Source of the DNA: Brachypterus glaber
Lineage: Eukaryota > Arthropoda > Insecta > Coleoptera > Kateretidae
DNA length: 64,000 nt
Assembly (NCBI GenBank): GCA_958510825.1
Contig: OY294050.1
Coordinates: forward strand, 5,805,340-5,869,339
Direction of reading: 5' to 3'
Part shown: positions 1 to 11,578 of the stretch, in pieces
How positions within the stretch are numbered: the stretch's first letter is position 1
Layout: each line of letters opens with the position of its first letter
Notes under the pieces: model-generated
What the model was told of the DNA's origin: nothing
The model's database searches: none
The model's input: the letters and a program-made list of their open reading frames with translations, nothing else
Translations under genes and position numbers: made by a program

Positions 1-516
1 TAAAAACAATGTTTTTTGTGACTCGACATTGTAAATGCAACAAAACTCATATTTTTAAATAAGGTAATTAATGTTATTTAATAATTTTATCAAATCACTA
101 GTTAAAAAAAGATTTTTATTTAATTTTAGCACATGTTTACAAATTATAATGCAAAAATTGAAGGTTATGTCAGATTGTTGTGACATATATCAGGTTTAAA
201 TATATAATAATAGATGGAGCAGTTTTAATTTTTTGAACTAAATTGATAGAAAAATTGGTCAAATATTAAGAAAAGCTAATAAACTTTATGTAATGTTAAC
301 GCAAAACTTTAAATTGCATTAAATTATTCAATATTTCGTGGTAAAATACATATATTTTTGCTAATTTTGCTACAGTTTTCTTTACTTTTATAAACAAGAG
401 ATGGCACTACATGTGCTCATTCTAACATTTGATACGGATCTAGAGCTAGAATGGATTCATTCTGTGTTTGAAAAGTGTGTGTATTTGCTTACATTCTAAA
501 GCAGTCGTAGAAAAAA
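1..516 (+). repeat. R1 dispersed repeat, copy a (cut by window start)
   Basis: This stretch matches 28480-28895 and 54296-54830 almost base for base, including 'cattctaaagcagtcgtag' near its end. The left part, which in the other copies holds the AATAGTATATT end and a GC-rich hairpin, lies outside the window. No reading frame is conserved, so it is probably a non-autonomous mobile element. Its class is unknown. Confidence 0.8.
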
Positions 517-689
517 ATCCATTCTACCTTTAAAATTCTTTAAGGCATCACTTTTGGAACGACTCTAATTTTCTTAAAACTGTACAAAAGGTACTTTATT
601 GGAAGACTTTAAGAGCCATTTCCTATAAATGTATGTTATTATTTGAAGGTTATTATTTTTTTTATAAGAGACATGGTTATTCAGAAATA

Positions 690-1235
690 AGTTCAAGAAG
701 TTTAAGAGGTGATTCTACTTTAAAAAATATGAAAAAAAGCTTCTATAAAGGTTGGTCCGGAAATGAGCCCTAAGGGAGCTGTGGTCCTTTGAAGATGGAC
801 ATATTGAAGGAACAAAAAAGCACCAATAAAATGTTAATGCTGCAGGGCGATTCTTTATTTAAAACTAAGCAAAAAAGTATTCTTCACCAAAACGCCTAAA
901 TTTAATATTAAAGGAGTAATAGCCTTTTAAAAAGTAACACAAAATGTTACTTCCTCTTAATTGACTTTTTTTTTTGAAAACGGTTGCTCCTACAGTGTTA
1001 CACTATATGACATTTTTTATGTATTTTTACTCAAGGAATCTATATTTTTTACCAAAAAGTCCAAAAAAAATATACATAAAAAAGTTTGGGGCAAAAATGT
1101 GTTAAGCCTCAAATATTTTGTCCGTCTAGGCACGCCTCTGGATAAATTCAAAAAAATAAACTAACACAAACTTATTGCCCTTATTAATACCAGTATACAT
1201 AAAAAAACTCCCTCTTAAAGGGATTCAAGTACCCC
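690..1235 (+). mobile_element. R2 TIR element, copy A (degraded)
   Basis: It shares 'taagaggtgattct', 'aaaggttggtccggaaat' and the internal 'cttcctcttaattg' block with the complete copies at 3210-3764 and 8649-9376. The outermost terminal bases are diverged or lost at both ends, so the boundaries are approximate. Short open frames inside are not conserved between copies and are not genes. Confidence 0.7.
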
Positions 1236-1975
1236 TAGTTAACCCTTTGTTTAAGGGGATGTTTAGCTTCTAGAACAATAAATCTTGCTTTTTGCACAAG
1301 TTTATGACTAGACAAGAATTTTGACCACTTGTATGTTTGAAGACCCAAGAACTACATACATATGTATATGTATATGTTTCCATACATGTATATCCAGTTT
1401 TATACCCATAAAGTAAAAGTAATTGGTGTTTTCTTTGAGGGACACTCACCATACAAGACAGTAAAATCCAAAGGATCAATTAAACAGTTTAAGGCGCAAA
1501 GGGAGTATTCCGCAAGAGGATTGCGGTTTACAAAGCCATCTATAGTGTTCTTGAGCCACAAATAACAATGCTTGAAAAGTAAATAAGAAGTTTTTCACAA
1601 GGTGTACCGAGCGAAAATTTTAAGGACACAATCAATGCGCTTATTGTAGTTTTCAATCACAAGAGTTCTACTGCTTTTAACTTGAAAAAGTCCAAAATGA
1701 TCAAAATTTGCGTTACGTAATACTTAAACGTTCCCTTTAATGAATTTTATGCTATATTTTGACTTTCCGTCTGATGTCAGGTTTGAATGTTTTTTCGTTT
1801 TCTGAAAAAAGAAATTTATTATTTTTTTTTTAAATTTCTTATTCACGAACAAAACGTTTTTTTTATTTTTTTTTCAGTTTTTTTTATTTAAAAAAAGATT
1901 TTATAGTATTACCTACATATATATATCTTTACAGCTTGTTCTAAATAATCAATTTATACTCTTTTTCCGTGTGTT
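1236..1975. other. Intergenic, no gene seen
   Basis: AT-rich DNA with a TA/TG microsatellite near 1355-1400 and long T runs near 1818-1885. A fragment at about 1690-1735 reads 'aatttgcgttacgtaatac', which also occurs near 40965-40985 (family R12). I see no supported coding region. Confidence 0.5.
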
Positions 1976-2188
1976 TTAAGCGGTTATGTCGAAACGAGAA
2001 AAAAGAGAAGAGAACATCATCTTATACACCCTATATGTCATGGTCGAATGCACCCCAATAGCTATCGGATCGAACAAATAACTGCGTTGACTGCTATTAT
2101 ATCTGATTTCGTTCTTTTTGGGAAACTTCGGCGGCTTTTTGCGAAATATCTCAGACAGGAGTAATCCAGGTACACTAGAAGTCATAAT
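1976..2188 (-). pseudogene. Possible terminal coding exon, interrupted by R4
   Basis: On the minus strand an open frame runs from the R4 boundary to a TAA at 1976-1978. It encodes about 70 residues with protein-like composition, including FRKKPPKFPKKNEIRY and YLFDPIAIGVHSTMTY. If R4 (2189-2973) and one copy of its 2-bp target duplication are removed, the frame continues at least 13 codons into 2974-3013 before a stop or possible splice site. I do not recognise the family. It could be a real last exon, a pseudogene or chance. Confidence 0.28.
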
Positions 2189-2973
2189 CCCAGGTAGCAA
2201 GGGATGTTATATTACAAGAAATTAACATCACTTTTGGGTGTATTTTTAAACTAAATCAACATCACATAATATTGGAAAATAACATGTATTTAACATCACA
2301 TACAACGTAACACGTGAGACGAGACGACCATCTTATTTAAAAACAAATATTTAGCAAAGCTGTGAATATATCGCATGTCACATATTAACGTGGCTTTCAC
2401 GTGAATGTCATGTTATCTTGCTTCTCACCGACGTTCGAAGCAAAAAAATCGATATAAGATGATGTTGATAGAGTAAATTATTATAAGGAAATTGTATACA
2501 CATTATACGATTTCCAATGGATAGGGGGCTCTGCCGGGCTTCTCAAGACCACGGACACGGATTAAAGGAATATATTCTCCGCTTAATCTGCAATTTCGTA
2601 TTTATAATCTATCTGTTTCAATCTGTGATTGTTTCAATTACTGATTGATTTTAAATCCGATTTTTTTTATAGGGTTATAGCGTTTTTAATGGTTTTATTT
2701 AGAAAAAGCTAATATCCTAGGATATTATTTAAATATTAAAGTACAGTACCAGTAACGGCATCCATAAGATATTAGATATAACAGCGCAGGAATGTGGATT
2801 TATGATGTCACAAACACGTTATTTTCGGGATGTCATTGTGTGATGTTATTAGTGGCGGACTTAGGACATCCCCACCATGCGACATTCTTGTTAAATGAGA
2901 CTACAATCTTAACATCACATGTCACATATTAACGTGACTTTCACGTGAATGTCATGTTATTTTGCTACCTGGG
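2189..2973 (+). mobile_element. R4 TIR element, copy 1 (785 bp)
   Basis: Bounded by 'cccaggtagcaa' and an inverted partner ending 'gctacctggg', flanked by the dinucleotide AT on both sides. Copies at 49224-50057 and 52195-53524 share most of the sequence and also have 2-bp duplications (AA and AT). A block of about 50 bp containing 'catgtcacatattaacgtg' occurs once internally (about 2373-2421) and again just inside the right end (about 2917-2970). No transposase frame is visible, so it is non-autonomous. The superfamily is not assigned; 2-bp duplications fit CACTA/Mirage-like elements among others. Confidence 0.85.
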
Positions 2974-3209
2974 ATATGTATGTTTTCTTCATTTACTATA
3001 TCAAATACTTTTTAGTGAAAGTTCTTGCAGGCCCTTATGTGACTTTTCCTCGGAAAACCAGTAACGGCGTGTTGTTATGTGTGTAGTTTACTATTAATGT
3101 ACAACATTTCACTAAAATTGTTTAAGCCATTTTTAAGAAAATCCATATAAATAAACTTAAAGTTTGGGTTTGATCTCTCGAAAGGTATGGCCTGTTGAAA
3201 CATCAGTTT

Positions 3210-3764
3210 CAGGGTGATCAGTAACTGCCATGCCAAAATTTAATAGGTGATTCTACATCCAAAAATATGAAAAAAAGTTTCTATAAAGGTTGGTCTGAAA
3301 ATGAGCTACGGCCATTTGAAGATGACATATTGAATGGGAAACAAAAAAAAAGCATCAATACTGAGCAAAAAAGTATTCTTCACCAAAACACCTAAATTTA
3401 ATATTAAAGGAGTAATAGCCTTTTAAAAACTAAAGTTTTTGGTGGCAGAAAATGTTACTTCCTCTTAATTGCACGGTTGCTCCTACAATGTTACACTATA
3501 TGAAATTTTTTATCTATAATAATAATAATAATAAATTTACATAAACTTATTGCCCTTAATAATACTAGTATACATTCAAAAGCTCGTCGCTCTAGTTTAA
3601 GGGGTACCAGAGTTGTTTATTAAAAACCCTATTTTTATTACAATTTTAAAGGGCAGTAGCTTCCTTAGGGCTCATTTGCGGACCAACCTTTACAGGAACT
3701 TTTTTTGAATTTTGGATGCAGAATCACCTCTTAAATTTTGGCATGCCAGTTATTGATCACCCTG
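3210..3764 (+). mobile_element. R2 TIR element, copy B (555 bp, both ends)
   Basis: The left end 'cagggtgatcagtaactg' and right end 'ttattgatcaccctg' form terminal inverted repeats extending about 95 bp. The interior matches copies A and C. It contains a TAA microsatellite near 3520. The flanking dinucleotide is not TA here, unlike copy C, so flanks may have mutated. No transposase frame is seen. Confidence 0.85.
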
Positions 3765-4222
3765 CATAGACCTAAAAAATAATAAATATATTATCAAAAT
3801 CTCAAAATTCCCTTAATATTTAAAATTTTCTTTTGATTCATTTTTTTTTAATTGTCAGTAGTGTTTTCAAAACTAATGACTGTAATTGTACTTTTGATGA
3901 GATTACTCTAGGTATATGAACCAGGTAATTGGGTCAATTTCAGATAACTTTTCAGCCATGTAATGTTCTCTATTCTTAAAACACTATTTGCTAAAATTCT
4001 AGCTTCTCCAATTGCTAAACTAATTATTTCAATTAAATTTTGCTAATGATATTATCATTCCTATTATTATCTTGATAATATCCATATGAAAATTTAGTTT
4101 ATTTTCTATAAATCCTTACTCCTAATTATTATATGTTTCTTTAACCCTTTACCGCATCCGGATTTGAAAATTTTAATAGTAATAATATGTTACATTAGGG
4201 TGTACCTTATATTTTATTGTAA
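3765..4222. other. Intergenic, no gene seen
   Basis: AT-rich sequence without a credible reading frame or a repeat that I can match elsewhere in the window. Confidence 0.5.
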
Positions 4223-4250
4223 GGTCGTAGGAAAAATAGTATACGCACCT
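4223..4250 (+). repeat. R6 end fragment
   Basis: 'ggtcgtaggaaaaatagtat' followed by 'acgcacc' is identical to the internal junction of R6 at about 23538-23565. Only this short piece is present; the sequence then diverges. Confidence 0.6.
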
Positions 4251-4410
4251 TGTTTAGAAGCAGCTGGAGGCAGCTTGGGAGCTGGACTCTAACTGTGACT
4301 CACTCAACCCCCACCCTCAGAGGTTTGTAGATAGACTTAACTTCAAAGTGAGTCAAAGGTGTTAAAAGAAAGAATGATCATAGATGAATGATATTTTATT
4401 TTAATAGAAT

Positions 4411-4821
4411 GGAGCTCTTTGCAACTAGAATTATGAAACAAAAAACGTCTACCCTATCTCTATATCATTTGTGCTACACTTTCCAGCCAACCAAATAAAT
4501 ACTGTATTTGTTTTTCATACAACAAATACAGTATTTATTTGGTTGGCCGGAAAGTGTAGCACTGAGCTGCACGAACGAACATAGCTAATGTTAATCTGTA
4601 GAATAAGATAATTCTTCTAAAATTTAGATGGCGCCAGTAATTTCTTTAATAAAAATAATATAGTTACACTTATCGCCCGGCCAAGTAAATATTGTATTTG
4701 TTCAACAAAGAAAAAATACAGAATTTGTTTGGTTGGGTGGAAGTGGGAGTGTATGTATGTCTTCTATCCTTTTTGGGTGGAACTTTTGTCCCTGTCTATT
4801 CTAATGGGAGAAATCGCCATT
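4411..4821 (+). mobile_element. R3 dispersed element, copy 1
   Basis: This is one of three closely similar copies (also 14193-14595 and 53604-54002). It begins near 'ggagctct', runs through 'caactagaattatgaaac' and ends 'gggagaaatcgccatt'. It has no terminal inverted repeats, but contains a near-perfect hairpin at 4471-4562 and a second imperfect inverted repeat around 4680-4740. There is no open frame. It could be a non-autonomous DNA element or another hairpin-rich repeat. Confidence 0.8.
4471..4562. repeat. 92-bp hairpin inside R3
   Basis: 'gtgctacactttcc' at the left pairs with 'ggaaagtgtagcac' at the right. The arms of about 42 bp continue with only minor mismatch to a small loop around 'tttttcat'. 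The same hairpin lies at 14253-14344, and a version with an 8-bp deletion in one arm lies at 53660-53743. Confidence 0.85.
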
Positions 4822-4952
4822 TGTTTTATATACAATTTAGAACTTAAGTGTTTTATTAATCTGCACGATTGACTATGTTTTATGTTTTAATATTGCTGTT
4901 CCTTCTAACCAAATTCTTCTTTTTTTATACTAATATCTATATTTTAAATAAT

Positions 4953-5060
4953 GCCTGTTGAGGTTTTCTGAAGATATTGCCGGGAGACAAATAGGCACGG
5001 AAAAGCCCTGTTCAGGTTTTCTGAACATATTGCCGGGAGACATATTGGCAAGATATGTGT
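4953..5060. repeat. 54-bp tandem duplication
   Basis: Two adjacent copies start 'cctgttgaggttttctgaag' and 'cctgttcaggttttctgaac', 54 bp apart, both followed by 'atattgccgggagaca'. A third partial copy of the head, 'ctgttcaggttccctgaac', lies near 5131-5149. The heads are themselves palindromic. Confidence 0.7.
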
Positions 5061-5147
5061 TGTGGTGTTCAGGACAATACTGTGGGACTGTCCCTCGTGG
5101 AATGGCTGTATAGTTGGTTTTGTTTTTTTCTGTTCAGGTTCCCTGAA

Positions 5148-5271
5148 CACACCTCGACGCAAACCATTTCAGTAGACATCGAGTGCTTTTTTTACTCGGC
5201 TGCGACTCGTAAAAAAAGCACTCTCGTGCACTAAAAACTAGGTTCCCGTACTCTGTGCGTAATATACTATT
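5148..5271 (+). repeat. R6 repeat, partial copy with hairpin and AATATACTAT end
   Basis: 'cacctcgacgcaaaccattt' through 'gtgcgtaatatactat' matches the right part of R6 at 23366-23646. The centre is a hairpin with a 15-bp stem (5181-5195 pairing with 5209-5223) around a short GC-rich loop. Confidence 0.75.
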
Positions 5272-5622
5272 AATCCCAACACATTTAAACGAAACTTTTC
5301 CCAGTGTATTAGAGTTAAGAACAACGTATAAAACTAGGCATCGTAAGATCATATTAGGACCCCGAGTGTCCCTCTAAAATGGCCCCAGCTGTGCCGGCTG
5401 GAAAGTATGATTTACTGACTTTCCTGATTACAATTTGATGATTGTTCCTCCTCGTTTTTCTTCATATTACATTATACACGTCAAAAGTTAAGAAAAGCTA
5501 AGAAAATGGGAAAGTCGAATTTTATGAAATATTAAATGGAGTAAGCAGTTGCAATCATGCATTTTTATCAAAATTTTAGATTATTTTTGTTTATTTTCAA
5601 AATTTAAAAAAGTGCTTGAATA

Positions 5623-5692
5623 GTTACGTCTTTACTTATAAATTAGATTTTGATATTTAATACCAAAATCTAAATTACAAGTAATGACGTAA
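5623..5692. repeat. Short inverted repeat
   Basis: 'aattagattttg' and 'caaaatctaaatt' form the core of an imperfect hairpin whose outer parts are 'ttacgtctttactt' and 'aagtaatgacgtaa'. Confidence 0.6.
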
Positions 5693-5739
5693 ATGGTCAG
5701 GCACCATTGCAATTATAATCTATTCCCAAGAAACCAGAT

Positions 5740-6540
5740 GACGTTCCCGACCTTCTATTGACGTCAGTTTTAGGTCATATTCGTAGCGTCATACATACGT
5801 AGCATATCAGAAGTCGACAAGACGTGAGTTTTTGGTCATATTTGTAACGTCATACATACGGAGCATATCAGACGTCGATAAAACATCAGATTTTGGACAA
5901 ATCTTGACGACATCAAAATGGTACGTCGCTGGGACATCAATTTAATGCTAAGGCTATAGGTGGCGCCACATATTGTATTCTACCACTAAAAAAGTTTTAA
6001 ATCTAATATATTGATTAAAGAGTGATGACTTTATTAAGTCTTTTTCTGGAATTACGTAAACTGAACAGTCCCTATAGGGACCAAAAAGCCTGCTATATGG
6101 ATGTACATCATTTGATTAGTATGGATTTTCTATGCCTGTGGAAAATTCCTTTCACTGGACAAAAGTTAATATGTGGAGGGAGTAATGGCAAGCAATTTTC
6201 TATGAAATCTTGTCATAGGATCTCATATTATAATATTTCCCTCTCTAAAATTAACCCACTCCGCCGCCAGCCTTGGGGGGTTAAATTTCTCATGCGCAAA
6301 ATAATAGTTTCCTTTTTCATACCAGATAACTATTAATTAGATAACTATTAATTGGAGAGATATATAAATTATTAGACGTTATTCTAACGTCATATTTCTG
6401 ACGTTATTATAACGTCAGTAATGTTACGTCCCTGGGCTGTTACTTATACAAGTCACTGGAACAACAGTAAGACTTTATAATATGACGTCGTGTAGTGCCT
6501 AATAATTGACGTCAAAAAGACGTCTTTTGGTTTATTGGGT
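5740..6540. repeat. R18: ACGTC-rich block with 61-bp tandem repeat
   Basis: The block is dense in ACGTC/GACGT motifs. At 5760-5881 two units of about 61 bp ('acgtcagttttaggtcatat' and 'acgtgagtttttggtcatat') sit in tandem, followed by a degraded third. More motifs occur at about 6375-6430 and 6484-6530. The 104-codon frame at 6022-6336 shows no recognisable domain. A mobile-element origin is likely but unproven. Confidence 0.55.
5930..6034 (+). repeat. 105-bp direct repeat, left member
   Basis: From 'tgggacatcaatttaatgct' to 'gatgactttat' this matches 6991-7095 with a few substitutions. The pair is separated by about 950 bp. A segmental duplication, or two ends of one unidentified repeat, would explain it. 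Confidence 0.75.
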
Positions 6541-6990
6541 TAATTTTTGGTAAAACTTAACATTAAGACAGTTTTGTCTAAATATTAATTAATATTAATT
6601 TGTACAATATTTTTGTCTTAACTTTAAGATATTACAAAGTAAATATTTTTGAGACAGAAATAAAATTTATATTCAATTTTTACTTAAAATTAATGTACAA
6701 TACAAGCGTCAGTACAAAAGCTAGAGGACATGGGCGTCTCTGTTTTTGCAATACCTGTAATGTTTCTAAAAATAAGCAGAAAGACAGGTTTTAGAGAAAA
6801 GTGATAAAATTTTTTTTTTTGAACATGAACTCTATACTTCTGCAACTTACCTTCGAAAGTAAAATAAAATTCGAGAAAGTTTAAAACAGCGGTTTTAATA
6901 GCCATAATTAAAAGGGATAATTATTAATCAGAATTATATAATTTGGGGAGCACTAAAATTTGTTACAATCCTTTTAAATCCTAGTTATGT

Positions 6991-7095
6991 TGGGACATCA
7001 ATTTACTGCTGAGGCTATAGGTGGGGCCACATATTGTTTTCTACCACTAAAAAAGTTTTAAATCTAATATATTGATCAAAGAGTGATGACTTTAT
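6991..7095 (+). repeat. 105-bp direct repeat, right member
   Basis: This is the partner of 5930-6034, with the same length and order of motifs, including 'ggctataggtgg' and 'aagttttaaatctaatatat'. R5 copy 1 begins a few bases downstream. Confidence 0.75.
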
Positions 7096-7118
7096 AACAT
7101 CATTGAATTAGTATACAC

Positions 7119-7651
7119 TTTTTTTCTATTTTGCGACTCTTATAAGCTCATAATTACACGCATTTTGAGTGTTCTTGTAGGCCCATAAGAGGTCTTTACT
7201 TTTTTTTCTGTGGAGTTGGCAACATACAAAAGCCTATCTCTTGACGTTTTGCGTGCAAATGTAAATGTCGATTTAAAGTTTAATTTTTTACAAAATTTTG
7301 TGTTTGGGTTATTTTTAACCATGTTTAAATTGTGGACTGATTAATTGCAGTGAAAAAAGAAGAGATGACTGTAAAATATATCAAAATATCATTTGTTCTT
7401 AGAATTTTAAACATAGTGTAAACTGTAATGCCAACCCAAAACAAAAATCCCTAAATCAGTCATCAATTTAAATGTAAGTTTTTTAAAATTTCAGAGCAAA
7501 ATAGAAAAAATTGTATAAAGCACTCGTTTCATAACACGTTTTTAGAGCACTAGTACTTTAGAAAACTCGCCGCAGACTCAGGCTCGTTTTCTAAACTTGT
7601 ACTCGTGCGCTAAAAACGTATGTTATGAAACTAGTACTTTAATATACTATA
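7119..7651 (+). mobile_element. R5 repeat, copy 1 (with terminal hairpin)
   Basis: Runs from 'ctattttgcgactcttataa' through 'caaaatatcatttgttctta' to 'gtactttaatatactat'. Four other copies occur in the window (25620-26050, 48600-48935, 50755-51151, 51729-52135). The right end here carries a long hairpin (7526-7631) whose arms include 'gtttcataacacgttttta' and 'aaaaacgtatgttatgaaac'. No conserved reading frame links the copies. Confidence 0.8.
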
Positions 7652-8648
7652 CTACGCCTGTGTAGTGCGCCTTCGCCAAAATTGCAAATAACACAGGCCA
7701 ACTAATTTTCATGTTTTAAAAATTGATTTGGATCTGACAGCTGATTTTGGCTAATTTAGTTATATTAATTTCGAATATAACTTCCGTTTTTGTCCATCAC
7801 GTAAGGGTTTTGATCAACCACACAGTGGGTCAGGAAAAAAAAACAAGGACAAAATTCTGAATATTTGCACATTTTTTATACAGCTGATTTCGAATAAGAT
7901 AACGAAAAATTAAAAAAAAAACATTTCTGCTCCATTTTAGTTTTGTTTCGATTTTTATAAAAATGTGTCAAATGGCTTCTTTTGATTATTTTGATGTAGA
8001 CCAATTTCCATAACTTAAGAATTCTACACTTTATGTTAAAGAATGAGATTTTTCGCATAGGTCATAGCCAAAAAAAATTATACGTGATGGATACAAAAAA
8101 ATGCTTGTTTTGCAATCAGTGGGTCTTAAATAATCTAGAAAATCAAAAACATCCAATCACAAAATCCTTGCTGACCTGTGTAATCAATATACTAAAGATT
8201 TAGATTTTAGAGCATATTAAAACTATTTTTATCAGTGTATTTTTTATTCGGAATTATTCTAATATACATAATAAGACGTCTGCTTTTATTTTTATGGGAT
8301 AATAAATGATTCAACAATTTTCTTTTATACCTAATGTTTCTTTTTAAATTGCTATAATTAATCTTCTAATACGTCTCTAATAATTACATTCAAAAGGATA
8401 AATGTATCCTTAAGGATAATTTTAAACTCGAATAGACACTTATTATGATATAAAGTTCCATTATTTTCAATTTAAAAGCTGTAATATCGTGTATCAAAAA
8501 ATGAAAAATCCGACGAAGTTATAAAAAATCAAGCAAAAAAATTCCAAATTTATAATTGCCAATCATCACTGCACCACTAACAAATTTCACACGATTTGGA
8601 GAGTAAGAAAGTTTCATATTTAACACGCTTACGAAATAATATTATATA
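7652..8648. other. Intergenic, no gene seen
   Basis: Holds the motif 'gcgccttcgccaaaatt' at 7667-7683, which recurs on the other strand at 15174-15190 and, with changes, elsewhere. Otherwise AT-rich with no supported frame. Confidence 0.5.
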
Positions 8649-9376
8649 CAGGGTGATCCATAACTGGCATGCCAAAATTTAAGAGGTGATTCTAGATCCA
8701 AAAATATAAAAAAAGTTCCTATAAAGGTTGGTCCGGAAATGAGCCCTAAGGGATCTAGGGCCCTTTAAAATTGTAATAAAAATAAGGTTTTTAATTAATA
8801 ACTCGGGTACCGTTTAAGCTAGAGCGGCGAGCTTTTGCATGTATACTAGTATTAATAAGGGCAATAAGTTTATGTTAATTTATTTTTTTAATTTATCCAG
8901 AGGCGTGCCCAGACGGACAAAATATATGAGGCTTAAAACATTTTTGCCCCAAACTTTTCTATGTGTATGTTTTTTGGATTTGTTGTAAAAAATATAGATT
9001 TCTAGAGTAAAAATACATATAAAATATCATGTAACACTGTAGGAGCAACCGTTATCAAAAAAAAAATGCAATTAAGAGGAAGTAACATTTTGTGCCACCA
9101 AAAACGTTACTTTTTAAAAGGCTATTACTCCTTTAATATTAAATTTAGGTGTTTTGGTGTATAATACTTTTTTGCTCAGTTTTAAATAAAGAATCACCCT
9201 GCAGCATTAAAATTTTATTGGTGCTTTTTTTTGTTCCCCATTCAATACGTCATCTTCGAAGGGCCGTAGCTCCCTTAGGGCTCATTTCCGGACCAACCTT
9301 TATAGAAACTTTTTTTCATATATTTGGATGTAGAATCACCTCTTAAATTTCGGTACGCGAGTTCTGGAACAGGCTG
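8649..9376 (-). mobile_element. R2 TIR element, copy C (728 bp, TA-flanked)
   Basis: Starts 'cagggtgatccataactg' and ends 'tggaacaggctg'. Both ends are flanked by TA (8647-8648 and 9377-9378). TA target duplications are typical of the Tc1/mariner superfamily, so R2 is probably a non-autonomous derivative of that group. Its interior is the reverse complement of copies A and B. No transposase frame is visible. Confidence 0.85.
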
Positions 9377-9378
9377 TA

Positions 9379-11578
9379 TGTGTGGAAAAGTAAAGCTACC
9401 ATTTAATTTTCAAAATATTTACAATTTTATAAGACGTTTTTCCATTACATTTGCAAATTTGTATGTATCTGGATATATATTTTTCGTACGACCTAATGTA
9501 CACGAAATAAAGAAAAATGCATGTTCACTATATATTCTCTTTACGATATTTTTCTATCGCACGAGTACATAGTGCATATTATGCACACTCATTTATCCAA
9601 ACTATTACACATAGCTTTCATTTTGACAAAAGTCATTTGACGTTTATAAAATTTTGAAATGTCAAAATTAAATACAGGTAATTCTTTAAAATATACATTT
9701 TTAAAGAGTCTAGACTGTAGATCAAACTAAAAATGTTGTTCGCAACTCGTTTGCGACAAGCATTCGAATGTCGTCAAAAAAACTTCACTCTCTAGGTGCA
9801 TAATATACTAATTTCGCGTCCCAGAGGGTTCCAGAGCACTTATAAGTTTTAAAAAATTTCTCTATCTGTTAACCGAAAAAAAACTGTTGTTTTGCTGGCA
9901 CTAGTGTTTCATCATTATATAATTTATTTAAAAAATTGTTTAGTGCTGTCCTGTAAATGATAAGAAACCTCAAAAATATTCCAGTGGACTAGAATTTTGG
10001 TCCACAACCTACAATTAACTTTTGCGAAACCGGAAAAATTCTTATTCGAATGGACTATCAAAGATTAGATAAAAAGTCTTTCGCCTTCACTGATAAAAAA
10101 AAACATTTTTTAGATTTAGTTGGATATATCCATATATGGGTAATTAATTTATTTGGTTGTAATAAATTTTATTTTAGTCAAATTAACATTTAGTTCATGT
10201 TCATAAATATTTTAATTTCAAAATCATTTAAGTCACTTTTAGCACACGTTATGTAATATACTATTTATTCACAAAAGGTTTAATGGTTACATATATTTTT
10301 TTCGTTTTTAATTCAATACAGGTATATTTTATTCACAGCGCCTGCACTAGAATAATATCACTGATAATATTATACGGTAGTTATAAAAAATTTAATAAAA
10401 ATGTGTTTTTTTAATTTTCTTTTTGATTTTTTTTTAAGTATTTGGGAAAATGTAATATTTTTGGTCCGTAAATATATCTTAATTGACAGTTAAGTTATGA
10501 AGGACCACAATAGGCGATGGTCAGTCTCGATATAGCAGTATCTATTATTTTTATTATTTCGTTGCAAAAAAAGAGCAAGATTTAAACGTTTTTGGAGATT
10601 TAGACACAGAATGAAAACTCAATCTTGGTATCTTGCACTGAACACTCGTGGTTGACTTAAAAAAGCCAACAAGAGTCACTAAGTGCTCGAACAACGAAAA
10701 ACATCTTAACTTGACTTTCTCCAATTAAAGGTAACATCAGCATGAATTATTTTCTTAAAAAAGTAATATAAATTATAATATAATTCTCCAGCTGATTTCC
10801 TTAATTTCCAAATAATTCCCCTAACACCCGGATCAAAATTTTCTTCCGGAATATTCTCCGAGCAATTATAAATATATATTAGCTCCCTTTTGAGAATTTT
10901 TGCAGCCCTATGGAGATACAGGGCCGAACGGTATATTAGAAGGTAATGTGGCTAGTACTACGCTTTAACCTCTTATTATTAACTCAATATCTTAATCCCA
11001 TGCAGTCTGATCCTAGTGGGACATTTAAAAAAAATCAATAAAAACTTTCTGATAAAAACCGATTTCAATACACATATCAAAACTCACGAAATCTTATGAA
11101 TTTTTAAATGGAATTTCAAAAAATCGCATGATCCCATACGGAGTCTATCAGGACTTTTGTACCACAGGAAGTCTAATGTAAGGTAATGAAATACCAACGT
11201 ATTTTTATCAGGTATTTTTATAGGTTGTATGTAAATAATTAGGGCATTTTTAAAGTGGACAGCATCCTACATCATGTGAGAGGATAGAAAATCTAAGCCT
11301 TTGATATATTAGGACTTAGAAGCTACCTTTTTAATTTTTGTTATATTTTTAAACTTACAGCTATCAACTTCAGGTTCAACACTCTGAAGCTTAAGCTTTT
11401 CGATTAATTAATATTTTAAATTTCTTGTTTAAAGCTTTATAGACTTTATCGATAAACTAACTAATAAAATTAAAAGTATCAAAGAAGAACTATGTTTTTA
11501 AGTTAAAGGCTATTATTTTTTTAGGGTTTGTTTATTTTTTTTGAGATTTACCAAGACAGTTTTAGTCATACGTCAATA
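9379..11578. other. Intergenic with two AATATACTA signatures, no gene seen
   Basis: 'taatatacta' occurs at 9801-9810 and near 10254-10263, each close to short CG-containing sequence such as 'cactctctaggtgca' and 'agcacacgttatg'. These may be ends of repeats not otherwise represented here. The rest is AT-rich without a credible coding region. Confidence 0.45.

Noticed and set aside
6022..6336. 104-codon plus-strand frame
   Set aside because: Starts within a 105-bp direct repeat and has no recognisable domain or conservation.
5930..7095. 105-bp direct repeats as LTRs of a small retrotransposon
   Set aside because: No TG...CA ends, primer-binding site, polypurine tract or coding region between them.
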